Part shown: in pieces, positions 46,487 to 58,100 of the stretch
How positions within the stretch are numbered: the stretch's first letter is position 1
Layout: every line of letters starts with the position of its first letter
Assembly: GCA_951812925.1 (NCBI GenBank)
Contig: OX638368.1
Coordinates: 119,683,309 to 119,747,308 of the forward strand
DNA length: 64,000 nucleotides
Direction: 5' to 3'
Source: Calliopum simillimum
Lineage: Eukaryota > Arthropoda > Insecta > Diptera > Lauxaniidae
Program-made: the position numbers and the translations under genes
The notes under the pieces: generated by a model
What the model was told of the DNA's origin: nothing
Seen by the model: only the letters and a program-made list of their open reading frames with translations
Databases searched by the model: none

Positions 46487-47149
46487 CTTTAAGGACTAGC
46501 TTAAACACATATGTACTATATAAGTTCGTTATAATTTTTTGTAAGCTTTAGGAAACACGTTAGTTCTATATTGATCTAGTTATTTAAAAAAAAGTTCTAT
46601 AGAATTATGTTCAAGCGATGAATTTTTTACATCTAAGCAAACCTGTATAACGGAATGAATATTTCGAGAGATCTGCTTATTTTAGAATGAACGTAATTCT
46701 TTCCAAAACTAGCTTGATGTGAAAAATTTATAATTTATTTTTAAAATGTATTTTTTTAATTTTTAAATTTTTGTTTTTAATTTTTTATTTGTTACATTAT
46801 TAGACTGATTAAAAATAAAATCATTTTTGGAAATTCCACGATAATGCCCAAAAATCTGAAAGAGGGTGTCAAAAAAGAGAGCTGAGATTTTTTTAAATTT
46901 TTTTGAAGGTCTTTCAGAGGTCGCGCAACTTCGATTTATTAAAAATGCTCGGAATGATTTGTATGATATATCAAAATGTTCGACTTAAATCAAGGCATAT
47001 AAATGAAAGTAATAACTGGAACCTAAAATCAACCAAATATTGTTTTTTTTTTGCTAAAATACTCGCAAAAACGTATTTCCGAAATTTCACCGAACTGTAA
47101 ACTCTAAATTTTCATTTTGGATAAAACTTGTAGTTCTAAGGTCAACATT
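46487..47149. other. 3' flank of gene C
   Basis: Holds the 3' UTR of carbonic anhydrase gene C. A candidate poly(A) signal, AAATAAAATC, lies near 46815. No other gene seen. Confidence 0.4.
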
Positions 47150-47640
47150 TCTTAGAACATCATGCACTCATCCTTAATCCGGCCTCAGAATTGCTTTATC
47201 ATGTATGATTTTTGTTATATTCTATTCTAAAAGTTTAAAAACACAATTTTTGAGGTTTTATAGAGGACGCACGCAAGCGTTTTGCTTTTTTCTATTAAAT
47301 GCATCGCTTAGCACTGTTTTCTTGTATGATTTATCCTTAAAAAGTTATGACACCATGGAGTGAAAAATCATATGAGAATACACATACGATTTTTACAATC
47401 ATGAATCATTTTAAAGTGGTCATAACTTTTTAAGAAAGAACCATACAAGACCAATTCATAGCGTATTTTCAAGACGAAGAATACCACCAAGCTATGCATT
47501 TAATGGAAAATAGCAAAACAATTTCGTGCGTTCACTATATAATCACAAAAATCGTGTTTTTGAACTTTAAGGTTAGAATATCTCAAAAACGATACGTGAT
47601 AAAGCAATTTCAAGACTGGATTCGGATTCAGCACCAACCG
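47150..47640. repeat. Palindrome of the ATCATGTATGG-type family, copy 3
   Basis: GGCCTCAGAATTGCTTTATC and TGAGGTTTTATAGAGGACGC at the left are mirrored by GCGTTCACTATATAATCAC and GATAAAGCAATTTCAAGACT at the right, with the centre near 47390. Same word order as the arms of 24953-26825 and 32065-32400. Non-coding. Confidence 0.65.
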
Positions 47641-47679
47641 AAAATTACTATTATGGCTTTGGTTTGCCGTTTCAAATAT

Positions 47680-48075
47680 CGGCATTTCCGCCAAAAAGAC
47701 CACCATGAGCCAAAAAATAAATCATATCTCTGAAACTATTAAACGTACATGGATGAAATTCGGTACATATACAAAAAGCACCAAGCCAAATAATGTGTAC
47801 TGGAAAAAATGGGTTTATCAAGCCCCCACAAAAATCATTTTATCATATCTCCGAAAATATTTATCGCACATGAATGAGATTTGATACATTGTATACAGAG
47901 CGCCAGAACAAATAATGTTCCTTAGAAAAATGGGTGATGCCACGCCCATAAAAAAGAAATTCATAATTTATCAGATGTGATAAACATGTTAAATGGATAG
48001 GGACAAATGACATCCTTTGGAAAAATTGGTGATGCCACGTCAACTTAACAAGATAAGGTGATCCAACATTCACTG
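47680..48075. repeat. Tandem copies of a roughly 120-base repeat
   Basis: About three diverged units with ATCATATCTCCGAAA, ACATGAATGAGATTTGATAC, GAACAAATAATGTTCCTTAG and GGGTGATGCCACGCCCAT. A single related unit is at 41560-41690. Confidence 0.6.
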
Positions 48076-48975
48076 GAAAATCCTGGTTTTTTGAAAGATT
48101 TTCAGTTTAAGATTTGTATGGTGGAAAAAATGTCACTTTCATATTGTCACGTATCGATTCAGATTATGAACAAAACAAAGAAGAAGTACAGAAGATATAT
48201 GAATCAAACAATATATATTATAAAATAACATTATTGCATAAGATTCTAAGATTAATCGCACTTAAAAATTCAGACTTGTTTCGCTGAATTCTGACTTTCT
48301 TTGAATAGGCAAGAAAACTTCTTCTATTTCTGTCACGTTCGTTCTGCGTCTTTGTTTTTGTGTGTATCTTAGAACCAGGACTTCGCCTGCTATTAAAGTT
48401 GGCACTAATTATAAAGCTACCATATAAAGTAAAAACTAAAATAAAAATGTTTTACTTCCACTTTGTTTGTGTACGACGGTCACGTTCGTCACCTGGGAAA
48501 TGCCCATATACAGTTTTTCGGTCTAATTTTGAAAAACAATCAGCTTGTATTTCATTTGGAAGAGACTTCGAAACTATGAAATAGCTGGAATAAGATGCCA
48601 TGAACCGTTTCATTAGGCATTTTCACGAATCTTCTTTTTGATTGAGGATAGGTGTGTAGATATCTCGCCGGAATCGTGGAATTTTCAAAAATGTTTTTTT
48701 TTTTTCTTTTTAATCAGTCTAATCTTCATATTTATTGATAGATATATGCAAAATAAAAACTGATATCCACTGCCGTCATCTCTCTTGTCCATTATATTTA
48801 CTCAGAACGTGTTCCAACTATTTCTAGTATTTGTTTGAAATTCGGTTTAATTACACTGTTCGACAATTTCGAACATTTTTTAAAACACATTACTGCCATA
48901 CCTAAATTGGAGCGTCAGCGTTATTTTACTGTCAAAAATTTCTCATGCACACACAATTTGTATGGCGCATACCAA

Positions 48976-50276
48976 TAGAGGCATCACCTTGCTCTCAGTA
49001 CCATCAAAAGTACTGACGAAAGTGCTTCTGAGCAGGATAAGCGAAAAACTTGATTCGGCCATTCGAAAACAGCAAGCAGGATTCCGGCGAAACTGATCAT
49101 GCGTGGATCAAATCAACACGCTCAGAATAATTGTCGAACAATCATGCGAGTGGCGTGCTGCACTTCAACTTGTCTTCGTTGACTATGGCACTGCCTTCGA
49201 CAGTGTCTCCCGAGAAAACATCTGGGCGTCACTGCAACGAAGAGGTATTGCCGCAAAGGCCATAAACTTAGTACGTGCACAATATGAAGGCTTTAAATGC
49301 AGTGTGTTACACAACGGGTTGTTGTCACCGACATTCACCACTAATTCAGGCGTACGGCAGGGGTGTTTACTATCACCATCTCTCTTCCTTATCGTTCTTG
49401 ACGATATTCTAGATAAAGCTCTTAATAAGGCCAAAAGGGGTATCCAATGGAACTTTACTGAACATCTAGAAGACCTCGACTACGCCGACGACATCTGCCT
49501 CTTATCGTCCAAACATTCAGATATGCAAAACAAAATTGAAGACCTTGTCTTGGAATCACAAAAGGCCGGCCTGAAAATCAACGTATCCAAGACTAAAAGC
49601 ATGAAGCTAAACGCAAGCAATGACAGCACGTTTAGAGCTGGCAGTCATGACATCGAAAACGTCGATAGCTTCACGTATTTAGGCAGCATTATCTCCATGG
49701 ATGGTGGAGCAAAAGAGGATATCAACTCAAGAATAGCAAAAGCAAAAGGCGCGTTTGCTCAACTGAACAAAATATGGTCTTCATCCGTTATATCCACCAA
49801 AACGAGAGTGCGCATTTTTGATTCGAATGTGAAATCGGTTTTGTTATATGGGTGCGAAACGTGGCTTGTTACTGAACAACTAACGAACAAGCTGCAAGTA
49901 TTCGTCAACAAATGCTTAAGGCGAATACTAAAGGTTTGGTGGCCTCGCACTATATCAAATGCCGAGCTACATCAAAAATGCAAACAGAAGGCTATAGCAA
50001 ACGAGATCAAGCTGCGCAAATGGGGATGGATTGGTCACACTCTCCGGAAACCACACAGCGAAGTTTGTCGTCAGGCTCTTGAGTGGAATCCACAAGGCAG
50101 TAGAGGACGTGGTAGACCCAAAACCAACTGGAAAAGGTCGTTGGAAAAGGAAATCCAAGAATCGGGAAAATCGTGGCAAGAGATCAAAGTCATCGCAAGG
50201 GATCGTGACAAATGGAGGGATTTCATATTGGCCCTTTGCTCCTCCTAGGAGTTAAAGGAGAATACATACATACATA
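48976..50276 (+). mobile_element. RTE-like LINE with reverse transcriptase domain, one stop
   Basis: The 5' end is truncated inside the polymerase. The frame reads RGITLLSVPSKVLTKVL, KQQAGFRRN, then TGA (49097-49099, where related elements keep a sense codon), then 381 residues. These include VFVDYGTAFDSVSRENIW, SGVRQGCLLSP and the catalytic DYADDICLLS, ending in the basic [17 protein letters not shown] and LALCSS. The 3' end is AGGAGTTAAAGGAGAA and CATA repeats. CATACCAA flanks both sides (48968-48975, 50277-50284). Best-preserved copy of the family in this window; the endonuclease is missing. Confidence 0.9.
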
Positions 50277-50428
50277 CATACCAACACTCAACGCTGAGCT
50301 ATTCGAATTTCCAATTTTAACAAAGCGTTATGGACTGAAGTTAGCTGCAGAAAAGTAAAAAAAGAAACAACAATATGATTTTGACAAACAAATGACTTCA
50401 ACGCAACGCTCTTTATTTCGGTATGGCG

Positions 50429-51701
50429 CACGGTGCTGTCACTCCATACAACGGAACGGCATTTCCACAGTTTTGGTTCGATTTCAATAAGATTTACCAT
50501 ACGGATATATTTTTTTATGTTGTTTTCAGAAATGCAACTATTTTTCAAATGCAATGTATAGAAAAAGAGATATTCGAATAAATAAAACCACGAAAGTTAA
50601 CTGGAAAAAATGTTTGTGAGTGCTTTTAGGCTGTAAAAAACCATATTAAAAATTTAATAGTTCAAAGTGTTTTTGACATATAAAAGTATGCTGTAAAAAA
50701 AATCAAATTTAAAAAAATTCAAAAGCATTTGAAAAAATTTTTGTGGTGTAAATTTTATAAAATCATTAGAGTTATTCACGATCTAGAGTAACGAGCTGAG
50801 TAACAGGGTAAAAGTGCACTCAGTTACTCTGAATAGTGAGCATACTCAATACTTTGCACGTATATTTGCTTTTTGTTTCTCAAAATAATCTTAGCTGACA
50901 ACAAAAAAAAAAATTTTTAAATGAATATTTTTCTCCCATTCAAATTTTTATTTTTGATGAACGAAAATTGCCTCTCAATCATAAACAAGTTCAAACGTTT
51001 CTATAAAAATAGAAATAGTAAAAAAAAGGCAAAAGTGTAAGATTATTTTACACTAGAAAATAGCTTGACTAAAAGGGTAAAAGAGTAACAGAGTAACTTA
51101 CGTATATTTTGTTGTTGTGGTTGTGCACAGTTACCCTGTTACTCTGTTACTCAGGACGTTACTCTAGATCGTGAATACCTCTATTGATTTTTACGTAAAT
51201 ACGGGATCTTCAGATAAATATTTAAAGTAAACGGGGTTGAGAATTTTTCCTATGTTAAAATATGGAATTTGTACTATCTGTACGTTTTAGAACAATGCCC
51301 GCAAGTCCCGTCTTTTTTTTTCCTGCTCTAAAGAAAATTAGCATTTTCCGGTTTTTAATATTTGAAAATTTTTTTTATATCTTTTAAAATAACTTTAATT
51401 TGGCTGAAAAAATTTGCATACAAAAAATACTAAAAATAAATGGGTATGTAGGCTTTTGTATGCATTTTATTTTATAACAATTGCTTTTGAGGTTTAGGTG
51501 CAGCAATTATTTTTAAAAAGCTCTGCGATTAGAAAATTCGAAAAAAAGTTAGACTTTAACAAGCTGTAACACTTACAAATCACATTAGTTTTCAATAATT
51601 TTCAGGGGATTTCTTAATTGGACTATTTGCTGTAGAATGGCATAAAATTTTAAATTTGAACAAAAATTTTTTACGCAAATGCCTTCTATCGCAGCACTGT
51701 G
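50429..51701. mobile_element. Transib-like non-autonomous element with RSS-like ends
   Basis: The termini are CACGGTGCTG (left) and CACAGTGCTG (right, reversed). TGGCG lies outside both ends (50424-50428, 51702-51706), and the sister MITE at 7387-7649 has one TGGCG at this place with no insert. CACWRTG-like heptamers with a 5-bp GC-rich duplication are the hallmarks of Transib, the family related to RAG1. On the left, 12 bases after the heptamer, comes ACAACGGAA; on the right, 23 bases after, comes AAAAATTTT. The 1273-bp interior is AT-rich without transposase and contains a MITE at 50769-51181. Confidence 0.65.
50769..51181. mobile_element. TA-flanked MITE, innermost level of the nest
   Basis: The ends GAGTTATTCACGATCTAGAG (left) and GAGGTATTCACGATCTAGAG (right, reversed) continue as TAACG and GAGTAACAG words. 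TA lies outside both ends. 413 bases, non-coding; Tc1/mariner type by its duplication. Confidence 0.8.
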
Positions 51702-52995
51702 TGGCGCTTGGCGCTTTTGTGTAACGTTAAATAACGCAACGCCTGACGCTCCAATTTAGGTATGGCAGTTAGAAAATTCAAAAAATTCTTAAAGTAGACG
51801 TTAAAAAAAAAATACCCATTTCTCGTGGTTTTTCTCCAGCACGTCACATTTTTTTTTAATCGATTTTTGAAGTTCACTGTATATGAAAAAACCAAAAATA
51901 CCGCATTCTTGTGTTAAATCGATGAATTTAACTATATGATCCTTACATCTGAGGTGTATCATATGTTGAGCAAACTTATGCAGGATATTGCGGGGAATAT
52001 TTTTGTATAAAATTTTAACCCTGTTTAACCACCTTATATGGGTAATTTTTGCCCTTTTCTTAAAAAGGTACAAAAATTACACCCAAAACAGAGAAATATT
52101 GAGTCATCAGTATGTACTAAGAATCTTTAAGAATTTTTCGTCTCTGGTAACTCTTAGTGAAATTTTTTGTAGGATATTTTTGCAAAATTCTTTAACCCAT
52201 TGTGGCTCAATTTTAAAAAAAGGGGTCAAAAAGACCCATAAAAACAGGATATAATAGGTTAATGTGTTCTGGGAAAATGATCCTTGTGTGATTTCGTTAT
52301 GATCTTGTGAGTACGAGTTTTGTCCAAAATGTAGTTTTAGAGTTTTACAGTGGGGTGAAATTTGGAAAATATTTATTGTTAGACCTGCTAACTGATTTTA
52401 ACGATATTTTTGATTTCGGGATAAAGTTGCTTTTTTTTTGCTCAGCATTTAGTAGTGAAATTGTATAGCAAATATTTCTGTAGTACATACTGACTCAATA
52501 TTCTCCTGTTTTAGGTGTCATTTTTGTACCTTTTTAAGAAAAGGACAAAAATTACCCACATGTGGGGGTTGTACAGGGTTAAAATTTTCTACACAAATAT
52601 TCCCCGCAATATCCTGCATTAGTTTGCTGAACACATAATACACCTCAAACGTAAGGATCATATAGTTAAATTCATCGATTTAACACAAGAATGCGGTATT
52701 TTTGTTTTTTTCATGTACAGTGGATAAAAAAGCTTCAAAAATCGATTAAAAAAAATGTGACGTGCTGGGGTATCTTTTTTTAACGTCTACTTTCAGAACT
52801 TTTGGATTTTCTCATGTGTTTTTTTTGTGTCGAACAGTGTTATCTCTCAGTACAGCGCTTTAACGATTTGAGATGTCACGCTCTTTCTTATTGTATTGTG
52901 TGGGCAGTGGGTGTTTCCTTTAACCGATTTAGCTCATTTTCAATCCATCTAGCTAGCTTTGACGATATAGCGAGAGTACAAAATTTTATCAAATT

Positions 52996-53224
52996 ATCCC
53001 AGTGTGCCAGACGGTTCATATCTCCGCTTTTTTACCCGTTATGGATCCGTTACTGATCCGTTTGCGGGAGAAATTCCAAAAAAAAAACGAATCGCTTTTT
53101 GCGGGAGAAATTCCAAAAAAAAAACGATTCGCTTTTTTTTTGGGAATCTCTCCCGCCAACGGATCAGTAACGGATCCGTAACGGGTAAAAAAGCGGAGAT
53201 ATGAACCGTCTGACACACTGGGAT
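52996..53224. mobile_element. 229-bp palindromic MITE
   Basis: The left arm ATCCCAGTGTGCCAGACGGT, then CATATCTCCGCTTTTTTACC and GGATCCGTTACTGATCCGTT, returns reversed at the right with few changes. A block of about 50 bases with GCGGGAGAAATTCC is duplicated in the centre. It produces open frames on both strands that are not genes. Confidence 0.75.
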
Positions 53225-55152
53225 CTTGCATCTTTTTGCATGAATCGTGATTTCCACGGAGAGGCATGGCTGTATCGACACCGAAGGTGATGCTGCTCAA
53301 GAATATATCGTTGGATTGCAAATGAAAAACACTTGGTCATGATATGCTAGTGAAATAAAACACGTTAAGGCAAAATTATTTTGTAAAATGACTACCTATT
53401 AAGCTGGTTAAAAAAATTAAGTCTGTGGATGTTTAATGACTCAAACTTTGTGTTTAAATCTTTATGGTTAGATCTATTAAATCAAAACTTTTGATTCAAA
53501 AGCATTATCACAGTAACATGTTGGTTAACATTTGATATTAAGTACCTACCTTTTTTTCTATTGTTACTATTTTATATTTAAAAATGTTTGTTTTTGTTTT
53601 CGTTTTTGTTTTAAGTTTTATTCTAATGGTTGCAAATTTAAATTCTACTGTTTTTATCTATACAAGTATGTATAATAAAATAAAATGTTGCTTCCTTAAG
53701 ACTATAATTAAGGTACATTTAAATAGTGGTCTTTTCACACACAATTGTAATTAATAATCTTTAAACCGATTGAACATTGGGCAGTTTTATTGAACTTCAT
53801 CATCATGTTTAAGCGTTAAGGAGGTGTTTTTTTTTAGCGAACAAGGTGGTTTTCATCTTAATGTTTATAATCAAAAATTAAATATTTTAGACCTTTTATA
53901 CAATGTACGTTATATGAGGATAACAAAATTACAACCTATTTTCTTGGGCGCACAAAACAAATCACAGTTTTATAAATTTATTTTTTTTTTTTTTTTGGGA
54001 TTAAAACTTGTCATTTTATTAAAGTTATAGTTTTGTTAAAATTTTTAAAAAGTTTTTAAGTTTAATTTAATAAAATTTGTTTTACAATTGTTGCCTGTGA
54101 AATAGAAAAATAATTAATTAATTTTATTAATATCAATAACTAATATTATTTTTTTTTAACAATGCATTCTGATTCAAAAGAAATTAGTTATACATACACA
54201 AAATTCCAATTGGTGAATTTAGTTCTAAAATGTTTCGTCTTATTAAAAAAAAAAAACATAGCTTTTGATTGTTAGTTAAAAGAAAAAATTTAAATTAAAA
54301 AAATATAAACCGAAAAAATTTGGAAAAATTAATAACAATTTTGAAATTAAAAACCATAACGTTAAAAAATTTTAGAAAAAAATTACAAAATTAAAAAAAA
54401 AAATATGTTCAAAAATAAACTCTTTTGATTTTATATCTCTATTTTCAATTCAAAAGTATTTAACTCTTTATTATCAAGTCCTAAAAGTTAAACTTTTTAA
54501 CGCAAAATCCTTGAGAATACAAAACCGAGAGTCTAACAAAAGCTTCACCATAGAAACCTAACTTTTTGTCCTATAACAATAGAAACAAGTCTATTTGATC
54601 TTTGATTTTTTCTTAATAATTTATTAACGAACTTCGAAGAAAAAAAATCTTTAACACATATTTACGAAAATATTTACAAAACATGATATGATAGATAGGT
54701 TTTAAAATGTTAAACATTAAAATTACAAAAATAACTATGCTGTTTCAACAACATGATGGAAGAGTGTTTATGGTCAATAAAAAAAAATATATAACAGATT
54801 TGATTTCAATGGCGCATATTAATAGGCATTTTTAGTAAACCCGAATTTAAAGTTAGCAACAGTTTTCAACTGTGTAAAGCATATGTATGGATGTCGAAAT
54901 GTTATTGCTGTATTTATTTGAAAACTGTTGCCAACTTCAATGTCAGGAGCACCAGGAATGATATTTTAAAAAGCTCTTGTCAACTTTATACCTGAAATGT
55001 TACGAATATGCGCCTACATGTTTTCTTTGAATACGAAAAGTGTTTTATGTTAACAATGAATGCAACTTAATAGGGATGTTTCTGTTTTTGTTTCTTTTTT
55101 TTTTAAATTGAAGGTAAAGGATTTTTTTTTTTTTTTTTTTTTGTGTAACATA
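53225..55152 (-). other. Probable long 3' UTR / convergent intergenic region of Gpdh
   Basis: Very AT-rich, with no coding frame or recognisable element. It lies downstream of the alternative last exon of Gpdh and would hold its 3' UTR. Several TTTATT words (AATAAA on the - strand) occur, so the poly(A) site cannot be fixed. Poly(T) runs at 53980-53997 and 55120-55142. Confidence 0.4.
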
Positions 55153-58100
55153 TTAAAGTTTTGGTGTCGGCAGAATTGTTGTGTCCCTAAAAAGAAAGTA
55201 AACATGATAAATATGATTTAAAGCCTATAAACTACTGAAAGCTTAACCAAGAAATGAATTGATAAAATGATATATGAAAGAGGACAGCATGCAGGAAATT
55301 CGAAGTTAAAGTGGAAATGTATTGGTAGGATGATAGCTGAAATAGAATAAAATGCATATAAAATGATAACATAATATAAATAAACCGAAACCATGATAAC
55401 AATAATGAAATAAACTACTTTTAAAGCGATAATCATAAAGTCTAATATATATTACACAGACAGATTTGATTTCTAAGGTAGACCTTTAATAACTACACGG
55501 AGGGCTTTAACCCCTTGAGACCGAAGCCTAGACCCTTGTAGATATCGAAAAATTAACTTCAGATTCAGTTTTCTTGTGCTTAAATTAAGAAAAAAAGGTA
55601 GGTCCGGAAAATCCTCGTATAGCTAGAAAGGGTGGATTCATATAACACAGTGCAACAAAAAAAATCCAAACAACTTTTTGAATGCTGTTCCTGAAAGCAC
55701 ATAATGTTACTAGTAAGACCCTATCTGTGTTTCGCTTGGTTGGCTCCAGGTCGAATTTTATAGTACTACAAAAATTGCTTCAAAACTGCTTTTTCAAAGT
55801 TGTCACGGCTCTAAGTCATAAACCGTTTGAGATTTTGTTTTCATATATTCAACGAAGTAGTAGATATGTATGTATGTATGTATTCTCCTTTAACTCCTAG
55901 GAGGAGCATAGGGCCAATATGAAATCTCTCCATTTGTCACGTTCCTTTGCGATGACTTTGATCTCTTGCCACGATTTTCCCGATTCTTGAATTTCCTTTT
56001 CCAACGACCTTTTCCAGTTGGATATAGGCTAAAGAAAAGAAAATGTTTCAAGAACTAACCCGAAAAAATTGGGTTTTTGGCCTCAAAATCACAATAATGC
56101 CGAAAAATTGTGCCATTTTTGGTCATAGCTTAAAAACCGTTCCGTATTTTGCCAAAAAGTTAAAACAGAATTGTAGCCAAGACTATACTGAACAACTCTC
56201 TAGAGCATGTCAATAGCATTCGAGTAATCCTTGATACTAATTTTAGTTAAAATAGTGATGTATCAAAAAATGCTTGGGGTCCTATATGACCCCATCGGTC
56301 TCAAGGGGTTAAACAAGGAGCAGCAGTGGGAGCTGGAGTTTTTATTCTCATCTATAATATAAGACTAAAGTTTAAGGGTTTCAGCGTTTCAAAATCTTTG
56401 AACCTAGCGCAGTCAGCGTAGAGTTTTAGCTCTTCTACGACAACCACAATATTTCAATATATTGCAGATTTCTCAGAACTACAACAATCACAAAAAATGT
56501 TTTTTTTTTGGCTAATCTTCAGTAAAAAAAAAAACAACAAAAACAATTTTTTGTGATTGTTGTAGTTCCGTCCTTTTCGAGCGAGCGTCCTTTTCGAATG
56601 TGAACCGTTAAACGTATCACTTTTGATACAGCTCTATAATGTAACATTTCAGAAAGCACTTTACTATAAGGCTAACTTAAAATGGACTAATTCAAATACT
56701 GGTAAAATAATAATAAGTGTTGATTTTTTTAAGTCCAATTATTAACAAAATGCGCCAGGTCGGCTCAAAATCGGGGACTGACTTTATGAGAAGGTAGTTA
56801 TCTCGCAAAACTGTTTTAGGAACCATCACTGTCTTATAGATTACCATGCTCACAACAAATGTCGCTGGTGTGATGACGACGCAGAGTAGAACTTGGAACA
56901 TCTGCTGTGTCATTGTCTGGCGCATGGTAGATTTAGATTTAGAACTCTTGGACAAATGTTTTTTAATAATCTGAGGTTGGTCTTAGGCCACTCAAAGATT
57001 TTGCAATGGCTTCTAAAGACTTTACTCTCAAGTCTGGTATGGGCTAAAAACCATAAAACTATTTACAAATACGTGACTTAACGTTTGGGATAATGTGGTA
57101 TTACTATGGACCTTTTTGGTCTATGAGTGGCTATTAAGCCGTTACTTAAACCTAACATAATCCTGACCACATGTAGGTTTCAAAGACTAAGTCAAAAATG
57201 TTTGTAATTTAACGTACAAACAATGAATTTTGTTTTGATGGCCAAATATAAACAAAAGATTAATTGAAAATCTTTCATACATATACGAGTAAATGGAGGG
57301 AATATCACGGTGATTTTCACGGCCTATTTGTTTTTAAATTTTTTGTTCGTTTCTTTTTAGTAGGAAGTTTTTATTTTAGAAACTCTTTTTACAATTCGTC
57401 TGTTGTTTTCGGCTTAAATATAACAAGCATATTTCATAATTAATGTAATATTAATATAAGAGCGACTACAGCAATTATTTATCTAGCTATTCAGCTAAAT
57501 AAGGATTTTTTTTTTTTTTTTTTTTTTTTTTTGTTGTAGCATGTTTTAATTTAATTTGAAAGAAAGGAATTAATGAGGAGAAAAATAATATAATATTGTT
57601 TAGTGAGTGAAAATAAATCTAAATTTAACTAAACAAATTATTCATATATGATACGATTTAATAATAAAACTATAATATGAAAATGAATGAAAATTAAATA
57701 AATAAAGAATTAAAAAAGAATATATAACATAATTGTGAAGGTTAAAGAACTCAGTAAAATTATTTTCATCTAAAAAAAATCTCAAGGTTCAAGCTACCTA
57801 GCTAACAAAATCGAAGAAATTTTTACAAAATTTGAGTCAATTTTCCATTTTTCAAAGACAAATGCTTTAATTTTTATTAATGCAACGTAATGTGGAAATC
57901 GCAATATAAAGAAAAACACAACATAATGAAAATATAACAAAATCCCTACATAAAACCAATCCCAACTAATCTGTAAAACGTATTATGTATGATTTTAGCA
58001 CAAGGTAGAAAGATCTATTTTATGTACTTCTGCAGATATTGGCTGCAAAAACAAAAACCTTAGAAATAAATAACATCCAAAATTCAAAACAATGAGTAAC

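Larger units (their letters stand above)
48893..51768. mobile_element. PIF/Harbinger-type MITE, copy 2, carrying two insertions
   Basis: The termini CTGCCATACCTAAATTGGAG and their complement are as in the 263-bp copy at 7387-7649. TTA lies outside both ends (48890-48892, 51769-51771). Its own sequence survives at 48893-48975, 50285-50428 and 51702-51768. The rest is a LINE (48976-50276) and a Transib-like element (50429-51701). Comparison with copy 1 gives both insertion points exactly. Confidence 0.85.
48854..52839. mobile_element. Palindromic CACTGTTCGACA element, outer shell of a four-level nest
   Basis: CACTGTTCGACA at 48854 and its complement TGTCGAACAGTG ending at 52839 are the termini, with TTA on both sides (48851-48853, 52840-52842). 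The long arms (51771-52120 against 52480-52813) include AAAGTAGACGTT, AATCGATGAATTTAACTATA and GCAGGATATTGCGGGGAATA, each with its complement on the far side. Its left tip is cut off from the rest by the Harbinger MITE at 48893-51768. Net size without insertions is about 1.1 kb. No coding region of its own. Confidence 0.8.

Noticed and set aside
53016..53321. Open frames on both strands over 53000-53320
   Set aside because: They come from a palindromic MITE with an internal duplication; the translated text is repetitive and the same on both strands.
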